A stretch of 64,000 nt of DNA from Lamellibrachia columna (GCA_963662155.1 OY759261.1:34090022-34154021); one strand, 5' to 3'. Positions 44,921-56,990 are shown, counted from the stretch's first letter. Notes: a model not told the origin generated them from the letters alone. Program-made: numbers and translations.

Positions 44921-45087
44921 CGTAGTTACTCCAACACACCCTGCTGCTGCTGTTGTTGTAGTTGATGGACACACTTAATATGCGCTTGTCCACATTTGTT
45001 GACACAATCTGAATGTGTCCAGTTCCATCCAGACTCACCGTCCAGATACCAGTTGATGATCCACCATATTGTGAATAAAACAGCAGT
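44921..45087 (-). CDS. Propeller-gene exon, blades LFYSQ and VCWSN
   Basis: Acceptor CATTTTAG, donor GTAAGT. Encodes LLFYSQYGGSSTGIWTVSLD, then GTGHIQIVSTNVDKRI, SVSINYNNSSSRVCWSNY. IWTVSLDGTG is the typical I-x-x-x-x-L-DG turn of LDLR class B repeats. NNSS contains a glycosylation sequon. 167 bp; one base in (AG+A gives Arg), one base out. Confidence 0.85.
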
Positions 45088-45880
45088 CTAAAATGGTACA
45101 TATAAAACAATTTGATGGCAATAACATGGCACATCAAGCAGAGTTAGTGGGATATTACCAAAACAAATGACTCCTAAATGCTGCAGGAATTTGTTTGATT
45201 AGTTAGTGGGCATTAATCATTAAAATAAAATGTGATGCTGCAATCAGGAAACATAACAAAATAATTTGTTTAACTTTTATATTTTCATGAACCCGTGTCT
45301 TCAAAGTTTGGCTATACAGCTGTAATGTGCAACATCATCGCATCCATGATTTTTCAAAACCCATCAACTAAACGTTTATTAGCATAGTAAGCATTATTTC
45401 ATAACATTTATGATAGAGTATATTATATCGTGTGTAGTACACTAGTTTTAATTAGTGTTCCCGTTTAAGCGCAATAATTAGTTTAACGTTGAAAGAATCA
45501 CTGATGTAATTTCATTATGCACCTATGGATCACCAGTAAACGCAACTGCAACATCGCTGATGATGACGACAATGAATATTCATTACAAGAAGTCAACAGA
45601 AAATGGCGCCCGTTGTCGAAGGAGACTTTGAAACATCGCGACATCACCATAACAAAATGTAAATAGTCGCATCACGACCGAATGAAAATTACGACAGAAT
45701 GCAATGAACAACAATATTTTGGCCTTTGTGATGTGTTAATCATTATTTAAATGGATGGATGATTTTTGTATTTGTTTGGAGTTATTTATATCATGATTTA
45801 AATCAAATGATTTAAATCAAACAACTCTGGTCAACATTAGTAAAGGATCGTTATAGACTCTATATCAGGAAGTACTCATT
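45088..45880. other. Intron, nothing recognised
   Basis: AT-rich DNA without repeat arrays or exon-like frames. Confidence 0.5.
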
Positions 45881-45886
45881 ACACAT

Positions 45887-45990
45887 AGATAAAAAAAAGT
45901 TGGACTCTCGATAAGCCAATGACTTCCTTGTCCACTTGCCATCTGGGCCTTTGCCTTGGATGGCAATCTTGTTAAATCTTGTTAAATTAT
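45887..45990 (+). mobile_element. LINE 3' end in the intron
   Basis: AAAGTTGGACTCTCGATAAG...CTTGTCCACTTGCCATCTGG...GATGGCAATC then CTTGTTAAAT twice. The doubled 3' TTGTTAAATC is the short tail repeat typical of CR1-like insertions. No coding part remains. It is antisense to the host gene. Confidence 0.88.
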
Positions 45991-47521
45991 TGCTTGTATT
46001 TTAGACTCTGTTGTCACATACCCTGTACGATACGTAAAAAGTTAATAACCAGATTCTAACAGTAGTTCGCATGGCACGTTTTTGGCAGAGATTTCTTCCC
46101 AGAACCGAAAAACATTTTTTAATATTTTTTTTTCAAAAAGTAAGTAATAAAAAAGGAGGCGGCGACCAAACAGGAAGTGGGCGAGGTCGAGAAACTAATT
46201 TCTTTTTTACTAAGTCTTACAGTGAAACAAAAGGCATTTTGGGGGCCTTTGCACATATAAGAGTACTTGAAAACTAACCATTTGCAACTATAATCATGAA
46301 TATCACGCAAGTGATTAATTAATTATACCTCGTTGAACACCGAAAATCTTTTTTTGCATGGGCAGCTCCATATTTGCCCAGAATCCTGCATCAAAGGTGC
46401 TGACTAGGTTTCCCACAACTCCAACTTTAAACACCTGATCGTAGACGTAGACGATTTTAGTCGCACACTTGCTAATAAGTTTGGACATGTTGTGTGTAAC
46501 TAAAATCAACTTAGTTAGCAAGATAGTCCATTCATTCATTGCATACTAACTTCATCGTGTTCGAATTTGACAGTTCTCTTGATCTAGTGTTTGCGTTGTG
46601 TTGAAACCTTTGGCTGAGGTACATGCTGGAAGATTGTCGGTATTGCTTCAGGGTTTAACGTTCTCTGTCGCCGATGTTTTGAAGGATCTTGACCCATTAG
46701 TTGATGAAAATATATCAACTTCAAAACTCGACTCTTAAAAATGGGCCAAACAAAGTCTAGCATATTGCGTCGGCTTCCAACCAGCCTGCCCGCAATTGTT
46801 AATCCATTGCTTCACTACTGTCTGTTTTTCCAGAGGAAATAAAAAAAAGATAACTCTCTATACTTCGCTGAATCATGTTTACATCCGAATGCTGCACAGT
46901 ATGGCAGTGTAAGAGTTTTTGCTGCGTGTAAATCCAACATGAAAGCAACTAAAGTTGTAACTGCACATTTCAACCACGTTAAAAATACACGCGATCCACA
47001 CTGACATTAGACCAGAATTCTGCACTTTTAGAACATATTCCCAGTAAACCAGTTGCATGATATTAGGTGCAAAGGTCCAAAACAATGCCTTTTGTTTCAC
47101 TTTAACTTCAACGTAATGTATATTCAGGATTCTAGAATAAAAAATTGTGCTCCACTGAATAAGCATTTCTTCATAAAGTACATATTGTAATTGTTCTAGA
47201 CTGCTGCCACCTTCTGGTAATTACATACTTTTATCAAATTTATCTAACATGCAATAACAACTAAACAAGTAAATACTTTTTTGCATGCTGCATTAGCAAA
47301 AGCCCAGTGTGTAGGTGTACAGGTATTAACATTGTAAAGAGTACACATTATAAAAAAATTAATTGTATTATTTGCAATTTGCATTCTACACATGTTTACA
47401 ATTTGTATATTACACAAGCTACATAACGTACACAATGTCTAAGCCCTGCATACTTTTATAGCATACTATTTCTGTATTGTAAGTTTAAGCTACAATTGTA
47501 AAATTGCAGGAAATAAGTTAC
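45991..47521. other. Intron without recognised elements
   Basis: Frames at 46071-46277 (+), 46315-46539 (-) and 46879-47166 (-) show no domain and no consistent splice phase with the gene. Confidence 0.45.
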
Positions 47522-47690
47522 CTCTCTTTCATATCTATGGTCAATCCATACGGTTTGGCTGTACAGGTGGTGAGTGTTGTCCTCACACTGCCGTCCACCC
47601 CGACCACTTCAATCTTCTTGCCGTTGTAGTTTGGGAAGTACAACTTGTTTTCTACTGGATCAATAGCGAGCCCAAATAGATTTCCACAAC
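47522..47690 (-). CDS. Propeller-gene exon, blade LYFPN
   Basis: Acceptor TATATGTTCAG, donor GTAACT. Encodes CGNLFGLAIDPVENKLYFPN, YNGKKIEVVGVDGSVRTTL, TTCTAKPYGLTIDMKE. FGLAIDPVENKLYF is a textbook LDLR-B/YWTD strand (GLAVDxxxxxLYWTD), with PYGLTIDM opening the next blade. 169 bp; two bases in, completing Gly with the exon at 60691, and two out. A strong exon. Confidence 0.88.
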
Positions 47691-47807
47691 CTGAACATAT
47701 AAGGAGAAAATAACAAAGTGTTTTATTGCTGTATTAATGACAATTTGTTATGACTGTTAAATATTTTCCAGCACATTTGATAATCATTAAATAAATGACA
47801 TGCTTAC

Positions 47808-49648
47808 CAGCATTAAGTAATTGCCTAATGTAGGAATTCACGTAAATGGATGTATGCAATTATACTGCATACGAATTGTTACGCAAGGCAACATCACTAC
47901 TGCTATAACCACACCTTTATGATTAGATAAGAGGGAAGTGGACTTTTCATAATATAATTGTTTAACTTAGTTTTACCACGTGGTCGGCATTCGACGAATG
48001 TTGTCGGCGGCATATTAGTGAATACTGCTGATATATAAGACTATATTATTTGTTACTTTTAGATCATTGGAAAATAATGACACTTTGGCCAATCTCTATT
48101 TATTGTAACCGTGTGCGTCATTGGTTGGGAAATGCGTTTCTATGAGTTTTCTCAGTGTCTATCCATCGGCACTCTTATTAGAAGAAACATTCCCATGACC
48201 CACCAAACGAGAGTGAGTGATAACATGCGATATATCAACGTCAAAGTTCACGACAATCAATGCCTTTTTCTGAAATACGAACAAGAGCAGTGTTCTGGCA
48301 AATGTCCTTGAACAGTTCGAGGCAGCGGTGTCTTCCACATCCTTTATTACGGTTCATGAGATCCACATGTTGATGTATCTGGCCATTGTGACCGAGACGC
48401 TACTGTATTGTTGCCCATTGCTAACATGTAGTAGTCAAATGCTATCTTCAATTGACATGTTGTATTGCTTCACTTTTAGTGTAAATCCTTTACTTTTAGT
48501 GTCAAGCCTTTAATTTTTATTCTGTAATCGAATTTATCCATATTAGACATATTTGCTTGTATGCATATACTTAAGACTAAGTTATGATATTACAAACATT
48601 ACTTCCATGTTTATATACCGGTATTATAGAGTTCCAAGTTACCTTTTCACAAACCTTCATGTATTGGCTCTTCCTTTATTATGTAGATTTGACCATATAA
48701 TAATTTTCCTATTTGTCATTATTGTGCCACATTCTGGTTTCATTATATTTTAACCATGCTAAATACTACAATAAATACATGTTTAAATGAATGCAAAGTT
48801 GTTACTACTGTGTAGGTGATAATGCCAACCTCGCTACTCAGCTAGCAATAGTTGATTGGGCCAATAATGGCTAAATTGGACTAGGACTGCCTTTGATAAA
48901 AATATTCAGCCAATAATGGCTGTCATTTAACATTGTCTCAACTTGCATTAGTTTACCAGTGCAAAAAACCAAATGGGCCACTCATTGCTGTCATTATATC
49001 AACCAGCATTGGCTTGCCGGTGAAAACAAAAAGTTGGGCCAACAATGGCTGTCATACTCGCGAACGGCTTTCGTGGAAGCCATTCGCGCACTTAAGGTTA
49101 CACTTTTTAGAAAGTTCAAGACTGACAACATTTTATGTTTGGTTAAGGGCCTGGTTGCACTGTAAATGACATCGGTATTCGGGGAGCGAAACAGCCATAT
49201 TTCCGTTCCGTTGATAGTTGGGATCACATTAGAATTTTAAACCCACAATTGATTTGGTGGTTTTACATTGTGCTGTAAACCACATTGATTCGTCCCCTCA
49301 ACTGGTCGGTTCACAACTTCTTGCTTTTACAAACGAATTGGTGGAGTTTGGTGTCAGCCACGACATGATCTGTCAGCTTCTTAGGTGTGAGAGCTGACAC
49401 TATTTGTCACCTCATAAGCTCGGGGGAGGCGAGTGTGCCGCTGTTGCCAACAACTTTGTTCCGCCGGCTTGCGTGGGGGTTACCAGGTCGTGTTACCAGC
49501 ATTAAGTAATTGCCTAATGTAGGAATTCACGCAAATGAATGTATGCAATTATACTGCATACGAATTGTTACGAAAGGCAACATCACTACTGCTATAACCA
49601 CACCTTTATGATTAGATAAGAGGGAAGTGGACTTTTCATAATATTAAC
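47808..49648. repeat. Two near-identical 150-bp direct repeats, 1.7 kb apart
   Basis: ACCAGCATTAAGTAATTGCC...GGAAGTGGACTTTTCATAAT occurs at 47808-47958 and 49496-49643 with only a few substitutions. A more diverged relative lies at about 56155-56262 (GGCAACAGCACTACTGCTAT). The first pair could be a recent duplication or the ends of a 1.8-kb element; no coding sequence was recognised between them. Confidence 0.85.
48855..49055. repeat. Diverged about 68-bp repeats (GGGCCAATAATGGCTGTCAT)
   Basis: Four appearances of (G/C)(G/A)GCCA(A/C)T(A/C)ATGGCTGTCAT-like cores at about 48857, 48907, 48976 and 49037. Non-coding. Confidence 0.6.
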
Positions 49649-49725
49649 TTTAAGGTTCTGGAACCTGCAAAACAAAACTGCTATGGACAATGGTGACCAT
49701 TTTAATTTTTTGTATCGAAGTTCCA

Positions 49726-49871
49726 GGCCAAGACCCAGACCCAGACCCAGGCCCAGACCCAGGCCCAGACTCAGGCCCAGTCCCAGGCCCAGGCCCAGAC
49801 CCAGACCCAGGCCTAGGCCCAGGCCCAGGCCCAGGCCCAGGCCCAGGCCCAGACCCAGACCCAGACCCAGG
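49726..49871. repeat. CCCAGR hexanucleotide array
   Basis: About 24 units of CCCAGA or CCCAGG, C-rich on the plus strand and G-rich on the minus. Open frames (GLGLGL, RPRPRP, PDPGPG) follow from the six-base period. The G-rich strand could form G-quadruplexes; this is inference. Confidence 0.96.
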
Positions 49872-50379
49872 GGTGTTGTTTGTGGGCCACACATTTGTGT
49901 AGTTCAAAGGGCGATAAAAGGGGTTATGTTTTCGAGGCCTGACGGATGAATATCACTCGCATGTATGTAATAAATTGACAGACATAATAAGCATACGTAA
50001 CGGAACAGTTACCCAAAAGTAATGAGACCTGGTGGTTTCCACTGGCATTTATATTGTATCTTGTTGATTGGTTCACAGTTCTGTTTCACATTCCCACTGG
50101 CTACGAGGATTGTCCTGTTATAGGTTATCTCTTTATAGTTGGGCACGATGGAGGGTAAGATGGTGAAGCGACGAAGGCAGGTAAGTATGTTATTCGTAAA
50201 TACATATTTTATTTTTTTAAATATAGAATTCACAGCCTGTCATGGACATATCTTGGCTCCGTCGCTTCACAAAGTGCAGAGTATAGATGAATGGATGGTG
50301 GGGTATAAACAAATCTACACCTAATGGCCTGTTGGTGGCAGAATTGTCTCGGCAGCCACTATTGATCCCAGGTGAATGA

Positions 50380-52500
50380 GATCTGAGGGTTAGAGGAATA
50401 GGTCTTTCAGATAAAAATCTGTAAAAGTGTAATGACACCGCCAGGTACCGGCCCTCGGGATCTGTTCCATTGAGGCCTGTCTGTGGAATGCAAGGGACGT
50501 AGCCACAGACTGTATCTGGTGTGCCTTAACCCGATGGAACTCGAGGAGTTTAGAAGATGACTGCGCATAACATTCCATAATGGTGGATCTAACTGGAGAA
50601 TGTTGATGGGACAATATCTGATCTACGTCCTGGATGATATAGATCTTTCTAGGTAGAATCACAAAGCTTGGACAGGGCACAGGATTCTGTCATTGGCCAT
50701 GCCGTCGCTCAAATGACTGTCCAGTGCTGGCATAGTGAATGAAAGAACACATTTGGGGCCTTTATAATAATAACTTTTATTTGTATAGCGCCATATATCC
50801 GGATACAAAACCTGTTCAGAGGCGCTTAAAATACAACATCTGTAAAACATAATCGCTACAAAAAAGGATGTAACAAGGAATTTGCATATACATTTGTAAA
50901 GAAATAAGTGATGTAAAATAACGGATCGGCTAAATATAGAATAAACACTGCTTTAAAATCAAGTAATACAAATAAATAAATAATTAAAATGCAATAAAAC
51001 AAATATATGTTAGTTACAATATATAATAGTTACTGTTGACCAACTATTGGAGTCTGTCAACGGGTTCCAATGCCCAACCTATTTTCAAAACATCCATGAA
51101 CAAATATGCGCCTAGTTCCTTGGGGATTACCCGAGCTCCAATCCGAACATTGCGTCCCGACACCCACCATTGTAGATCCTCGTACCCCGCAGAATAAATG
51201 GGGATCCACATGTCGCTTGGTGACGGATTTAAATCTCAATATAGCAACATGCAATGCTTTGCTTCGTAGGTGTGAAGGCGACCCAGGGGAACTAATTTCT
51301 CTGTTGCCGCAAACAAACCTAACAGGATCTGCCACATACGAGCTTGCCCCCCCATCGATTCAGGAGGGACTGAATGATCCCCTGGATCTTGCGACGATGT
51401 TCCAACATTGGGGTCACATGGAAGGAAATCGGGTTGAATTAATATACCAGAAACAGGAACTTTTGCGTGGGAATCAAGTCGGACTTCTTTTCGTGAATAA
51501 GAAGTGTTATCGTGTGACAGTTAGAGAGAACTTGGCCTGTGTCCTGGAGGCTTTGATCGAGTATATCAGCCAGCCGTCGAGGTACTTACATAGATTGATG
51601 CCCATTCCATGCACCAGAACTTGGATCTCTACCATAACCTTGATGAATACCCAAGGTGCTAGAGAGAAATCAAAAGGTAGGGCCCTGAATTGATAGAAGG
51701 TATCCCGAGTCTGGAACCAAAGGAATTTTCGGTAACCCTGATGGATTATAATACGGAAGCAGGCATCGATAAGTTCAATAAAATGGGGAATTTCCAGGAA
51801 TGTGTTGAGGAGTGAAAGGTCGATAACAGGCCTCCTTCCTCCTGACGTCTTTGTAACGAGGACTTTAAAAACCGGGAGAAGATGCAGCACTGCAGGTAAT
51901 TTTGATCGCCTCGTTTCTCTCGTTTTGTGGACTAAGGCTGATAATGCCTTCCTCTTCAAGAGGGGGCCACTGTCCACAAATGGTGAAGGGGCACATGTCC
52001 TGGGAGCACACTCCCTGAAATGTAGCCGGAAACGGATTTCCAGAGCTTTGCACACCCATCCGCTGCATCCCTGTCGTCTCCAGACATCGCAGAACCGGGG
52101 GAGTCGAGCTCCCACCTTTTCTGAAAGTAAAGTGTGAGTGTCTATACACCGGAAAAGGTGCAGAGGCACGATACAAGATGTTTCCTCTCTGCCGACCGAC
52201 CACCTTTTCTAGCAAAAGTGATGGGGACCCGAATGGGGCAGTACGTAGACTCTCCTTTTCAACCTGTGATAAATGAGGAGAGGCATCCAGCAGAGCTTGG
52301 TCCCGTTGGTGCAGCAATATGCTGAATGCCATAGAACAATCCAATTCCGCACCATCGGACCAAGCTGTAGCCACATATTGGGAAAGCTGTAATGCTGCCC
52401 TTAATTTGGTTAAGCAAAGACTCTGCTTGAACATTCTCCATGTTCACATGGTCGATGAGGCCCTGGACTGAGCTATTCAGGGCTGCCCCAGACCAATCCT
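50380..52500 (-). mobile_element. DIRS-like retrotransposon remnant (Gag-like, RT/RNase H, tyrosine recombinase)
   Basis: Reading right to left. A Gag-like part (LSQVEKESLRTAPFGSPSLL, near 52250) precedes RT with TKTSGGRRPVIDLSLLNTFL (51870), YQFRALPFDFSLAPWVFIKV and KYLDGWLI, where the family has YLDDWLI, so a catalytic Asp is lost. An RNase H trace follows (VIPKELGAYLFMDVLKIGWA, 51100). After an insert the tyrosine recombinase end appears: NDRILCPVQAL (50680), then VKAHQIQSVATSLAFHRQAS and AGTWRCHYTFTDFYLKDL (50420). The RT plus recombinase pairing is diagnostic of DIRS-like elements. HxxR is HQIQ, so a catalytic Arg is gone; the Tyr is kept. No terminal repeats seen. Confidence 0.8.
50757..50860 (-). 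mobile_element. SINE/L2-type 3' tail inserted in the DIRS element
   Basis: On the minus strand: AAGCGCCTCTGAACAGG, TATATGGCGCTATACAAATA, AAAGTTATTATTATA. This GCGCTxTAxAAATAAA-plus-TTA tail is a familiar 3' end of L2-mobilised SINEs in marine animals. It splits the recombinase from RNase H; the AT-rich 50860-51050 may be the rest of the insert. Confidence 0.6.
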
Positions 52501-52549
52501 GAAAGGAGGATATACACAGCCGTCTTCGCGACATGGACGCTAGATTACA

Positions 52550-52566
52550 GAAATAGCCCCCCCCCC
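52550..52566. repeat. C-rich homopolymer tract
   Basis: C13 interrupted only by A near its end, followed by CCCCACCCACAC. Gives a spurious GGGGG run in minus translations. Confidence 0.9.
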
Positions 52567-52764
52567 CACCCCACCCACACGAGAGGGTGAAACATCTGCG
52601 AATCCTCGGTGGATGATTGGAGGATCCTACCGTAGTGGGATGTAAATCACGGTGGATTTTATGAAATTTATTTGTCATTGCCGCTGAAAATGTGAACCTG
52701 GTCATGGGAGCTACAACAACCACATAATGAGATTGTGCCAGTGACAAGCGCCGTTCGTCGTTTT

Positions 52765-53015
52765 ATATATTATCAGCTAGCCAACTAGTAATTTGCTGTT
52801 TACCTTGTATGAATGCTGTTACGAACTGGCCAGTTGGCGGCTTTGTGAACCGGCAAGTATCTGGCGCTTTGGTCCAGATAATTATTTTTACACTATCAGT
52901 TTGGCTAGCCAACAAGTAATTAGCTTCTATATTGTATGAATGATGTGACGAACTGGCATCTGGGCGAACCAGCCAGTACCTGGTGCTTCGGGCTATATGC
53001 CCAGTTCGACGCTTC
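52765..53015. repeat. Diverged tandem pair, about 125 bp
   Basis: GGCTAGCCAAC(A/T)AGTAATT, TTGTATGAATG(C/A)TGT and ACGAACTGGC recur at about 52777 and 52908. Old duplication; non-coding. Confidence 0.65.
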
Positions 53016-53319
53016 GTTCCAGATGTTCGGTTGGACACTTCAGTAATTACTTCTGTCATTCATTTGACATGTCAACACAATGAATTCCTTACAGTTACAG
53101 TGAGGTTGTTATCACAGTGCGCTAGGGCGTACATAACGCTTTTCCATTCAGATAATCCGGGCCATGTCTGACATGCTGTAAATATTCCAGGATGGCGCCC
53201 AAAAAGGGCACTGAGCCAGAGTGCGAATCGACCCATTGCAACAACTATTGAGTAAATCAATGATTGGCATATTGTCCCACAGGTGGCCCCACCACTGTTG
53301 AAATGTTGTAGCGACGGCA

Positions 53320-54080
53320 GCCTGACAGCGTTGGGGGCAGACCATTAAGAATGCATGCAGCGGTCAAGCAGATTACAAAAGAAATGCCTCAGATGCTGTC
53401 TGATCGTAGCGACACGGTACTGTACCTGGTAATGTTCTGGTGCTGGTTTGCCCATCCAACCCGCCACCGAGCCAAGTGATGGCCTCAAGTCAGTCGGCGA
53501 ACAACTTACCACAGATGGCATTCCCTACAGGCCTGCCCGGAGTGACGGTCTCCGTGCAGTTGGCAGGTGATCTGGCATTCCCCACAAGCCTGCCCAAAGT
53601 GGCGGTTTCTGAACAGGTAGGGGGCGCCACTGTGCCACCCTGGCCAGTTGTTGATAATGTTCTTGATCTGTCTTGGGCATATTGCCAGTGTGTGGGGCTG
53701 TGCTGAATAGCCTCACACGGATTCTGGCAAAAATGTCAATCCACAGGAATTTTCTTCCGTGCAGTACGATTCAAGATGTCATTGTTTTCATTAAGAAATC
53801 TCCCTGCACTATTGCCTTAGGTAAAGTTGACACAGTCGGCATTCCGAATCATTCACTCGACACGCATTTGTTGGGTCTTCAGTGGAAAGGAAATTCTACA
53901 TGGACGCCATTCTTCTAATGGGACGAGTAAACTCCTATAACATCTTCGAATCATTTAGTAGTGCATTGGAATGAGTGGCAAAGGCAACATTAGGACTGAC
54001 ATGGATGGTACATGTGATTGAGGCTTTGTCTGTTTTCAACCAATTCTTCTGCAAAAGGTGCAGCTGGCATTATTGCATTT
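53320..54080. other. Mostly unassigned DNA with a small 57-bp duplication
   Basis: GGCATTCCC(T/C)ACA(G/A)GCCTGCCC is repeated at 53518 and 53575. Plus frames at 53440-53706 and 53673-53918 are coding-like in composition but not recognised; remnants of a second DIRS-type Gag or recombinase are possible. Confidence 0.3.
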
Positions 54081-54082
54081 AT

Positions 54083-55370
54083 TCAACTCTGTGGGCAGTT
54101 GGGCGTCCCATTAATACAGGGCCCTGATACAACTATGTGGGCAATTGGGCGTCCCTTTAATACAGGGCCCTGATACAGTGGAGCCTCGTTATAACGCGGT
54201 GGTCGGGGTCCACGACTTCGGACCGCGCTGTACGCGAGGCGCGTTAGGTGTTCCCATATCTGCCACCAGGGAGCTACTAAACAACTGCGATCGCCGCTCC
54301 CTACGACCAATTGTTCATAAACGCTGTCGAAGCCCTGTGGCTGTATGCGTGCAGCACTGTCTTATACGCCAACATGAAGTTTATGGAACTTATTAAACTT
54401 ATACTAGCATCAACGTGTATTATTTTTAAATGTCACACCCTGTTGATTCTTGAAATGAATAAAACACGTACATATATACCGTCATGGAATAGATCTACTA
54501 CGATGATGATGTACTGGACCAATAGGCCTACGAATCGAAAATAATATCCTGGATCTGAGCAGCTGAACGTATATGATTTGACAAACGTAGCATGTAAGCT
54601 GATAACAAACAGAAAACGACAATAGGTAGAATTAATAATTGTTTCACTTCGTTTTTCGACCGATCTCGACCGAAGCATACATTTATTATGCACCACTTAA
54701 CATCGATTCGTCGTTTCATATGCGGATGACGAATTCGTATTTTTGCGCACCGGCAGAGCCTTGGGTTACGAATTTGGCATGTTGGTTTCGCGTTGCGGAA
54801 ACGATTACATTTATGATGTAATGGAAGCATGTCATTTCACCCAAGTGATATATTGGTATTGCATACTATATGCATTTAAAAGTGTTGATCTGATTCGTTC
54901 GCGAGGCGTATTTGTGAATCTCTATTGCAATTTACAAACCGTCGAAGCGAAGCCAGCGACAGCATCAGCGATTGATGTCGGCGACAGCGCAAAATAAACA
55001 ACACGTTGATACTCGTTCTTTTGACATTGTTCGCCTAACGTTTCTTGAGAATTGTCAAAGCAATTCTAAGTAGGTTTAAGCAGGCCCATTTGGCATTTTC
55101 TCCTGGCGGCAGAAAATCGGGGTCCACGACCGACCGCGTTATATCCCACGTATTCCACGTAATAACGGGGCGCGTAATAACGAGGCGCGACTGTACAACT
55201 ATGTGGGCAGTTGGGCATCCCATTAATACAGGGGCCTGATACAACTATGTGGGCAGTTGGGCGTCCAATTAATACAGGGGCCTGATAAAGCTATGTGGGC
55301 AGTTGGGCATCCCATTAACACAGGGGCATGATACAACTCTTTGGGCTGTTGGGCATCCCATTAATACAAT
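54083..55370. repeat. 46-bp minisatellite split by a transposon
   Basis: ACAACTATGTGGGCAGTTGG then GCGTCCCATTAATACAGGGG and CCTGAT. About two copies lie at 54083-54175 and four at 55196-55370; the sequence between is one inserted element (54176-55193). Confidence 0.92.
54176..55193. mobile_element. 1,018-bp TA-flanked TIR element (Tc1/mariner-pogo type ends)
   Basis: Left end CAGTGGAGCCTCGTTATAAC and right end (reverse complement) CAGTCGCGCCTCGTTATTAC, flanked by TA at 54174-54175 and 55194-55195. The minisatellite unit on either side reads CTGATACAACT with a single TA, so the site is defined exactly. GGGGTCCACGAC occurs near both ends. The CAGTxxxxCCTCGTTATAACG ends resemble pogo/Tigger families. 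No transposase motif was recognised inside, so it is probably non-autonomous. Confidence 0.9.
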
Positions 55371-55454
55371 TAATACAACTCTGCATTTCTTGGATATTTC
55401 TTTGGATATGCTGAACTTAGAAGCTATACTCACCGAGGTTTAATTGGATAAATG

Positions 55455-55640
55455 TAGGTCATTATTGTGCAACTTTTTGTCCACAAGAAGAGTCATCCTC
55501 AAGCAGCTTCAGTCCCTCATTGATGTGCCAAATGTTGCATGTTCTGTGATCACACCAGGCAGGGCTTTTCTTAGGCGTCTCATCATATTTAATTAGATTT
55601 TGCAAAGGCTTGTCTCGGGCGAGTTCTAATCCATGGACAC
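55455..55640 (-). CDS. Unrecognised coding-like segment
   Basis: The minus frame reads VHGLELARDKPLQNLIKY, DETPKKSPAWCDHRTCNIW, HINEGLKLLEDDSSCGQKVA. Composition is protein-like and non-repetitive, with paired cysteines, but I do not recognise the family. It may belong to a degraded mobile element. Stop codons bound it on both sides. Confidence 0.3.
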
Positions 55641-55649
55641 TACACACTA

Positions 55650-56550
55650 TGAAACTACAGTTTGAATGTGTGATGACCTAACATTTTATATTTACTTTAA
55701 TGATATGTTAGGAAGACTTTTGGTCTCTGTAAATAAGAAATGGGTCTTTCACAAACACAGGCTTCGGTGGGGCGGTCACAGTCTAGGTGACCGAGTGGTG
55801 GAACTGCCCCACATCTATGTGTCGGCTTAATCTCTAGAAGTGTTAGCAATTGATGTATTGCCATAATTATTACACCACATGATTTGTAGATGAATGTAGA
55901 CCTCTATGTAAGAGGTAGTGTTTATGTAATGCATTCATTTTGGTATGTTATTGTTCATATGCATAATGTGGGCCTTTTTATTATGTGCTGTCTTAACAAA
56001 TGAGTAAATTTTCTGATGACCTTTATTGGCCAACATTTATTTGTATTTGTTTAATTTTAAACCAGGTTATCTGGTAGTTAACAAATCTCAGAAAGAAATT
56101 CTAGCATTTTTCAACCTATCTACCTATGTTGCATTGTTACATTGAAAAACAATTATTTATGCAGTTAGATTGCATACTAATTTTTATGTAAGGCAACAGC
56201 ACTACTGCTATAACCAAACCTATGTGATTGGCTAAGAGGAGGTGGACTTTGGCCAGGTCATAGGCCAATATTTAAATTAACCACGAAGCTGCACATTTGC
56301 ACAAACTGCTGCATAGTAATACAGGGTGGAAACGCCCAGCCAATCAATGTTAAGAGACGGCCTATCTAAAGTGATTTAACAATGGGACACTGTTAACTGC
56401 TTGAAACCTTGGATAAGATATCCCATAGTTATATTGTCCTTAAAACTAAAAATGTTATTGAAAGATTCTAAAATTACCAAGTTAAAACATCTTATAAGTG
56501 ATCATGTATTATTAAAACCACTCTAAGTTATACACCTACATTAGTCCAGC
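55650..56550. other. Non-coding intron DNA
   Basis: Contains the diverged third copy of the 150-bp repeat (56155-56262). GGTGACCGAGTGGTGG near 55790 recalls a tRNA A-box, but no tRNA fold is evident. Confidence 0.4.
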
Positions 56551-56990
56551 GGCTATGTGCACAAAAATGCTATGATAGTGCCTTTTTGGAAGAGTCTGTC
56601 AAAATTTGCAGACGGGTGGCCAAGAAAAAGTTCACCCGGAACGACCTCATTTGCATAAATCCAAGATGGCGACCATGTGTATATCTCTGCATCTACTTGG
56701 CTGATTAAGACAAACTTAGGATCTATCTTGATAATTCTTTGGATGACCAAGCGAATATAATTGGGTTCATGACCTTCAGAGGTCAAATTCATGGATAAAG
56801 GTCAAGGTAAACAGTCAAAATAATAAAAAAATTTGCACATACCTGTTTTTATATGGAATATTGAGATGTGGAACTTACTACGGTAATGAATGTTTTTTCT
56901 TGTTTAGGAAAATGTGAGGTAGACGCCCACCTCTACGTGACCACCTGCACGTATGCCACTCTTTCAATAAGGATCCAATACTGAATCATC

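Noticed and set aside
49592..49949. GLGLGL-, RPRPRP- and PDPGPG-rich proteins
   Set aside because: All come from one CCCAGR hexamer array read in different frames.
50009..50130. Minus-strand exon of the propeller gene (CEPINKIQYKCQWKPPG)
   Set aside because: No convincing acceptor, and exons 60691 and 47690 already join in phase without it.
50147..50179. Plus-strand first exon MEGKMVKRRRQ with a GTAAGT donor
   Set aside because: Very short, no phase-compatible downstream exon found, and the interval overlaps an equally open minus frame.
55775..55825. tRNA gene around GGTGACCGAGTGGTGG
   Set aside because: An A-box-like word only; no B-box at the right distance and no cloverleaf by eye.
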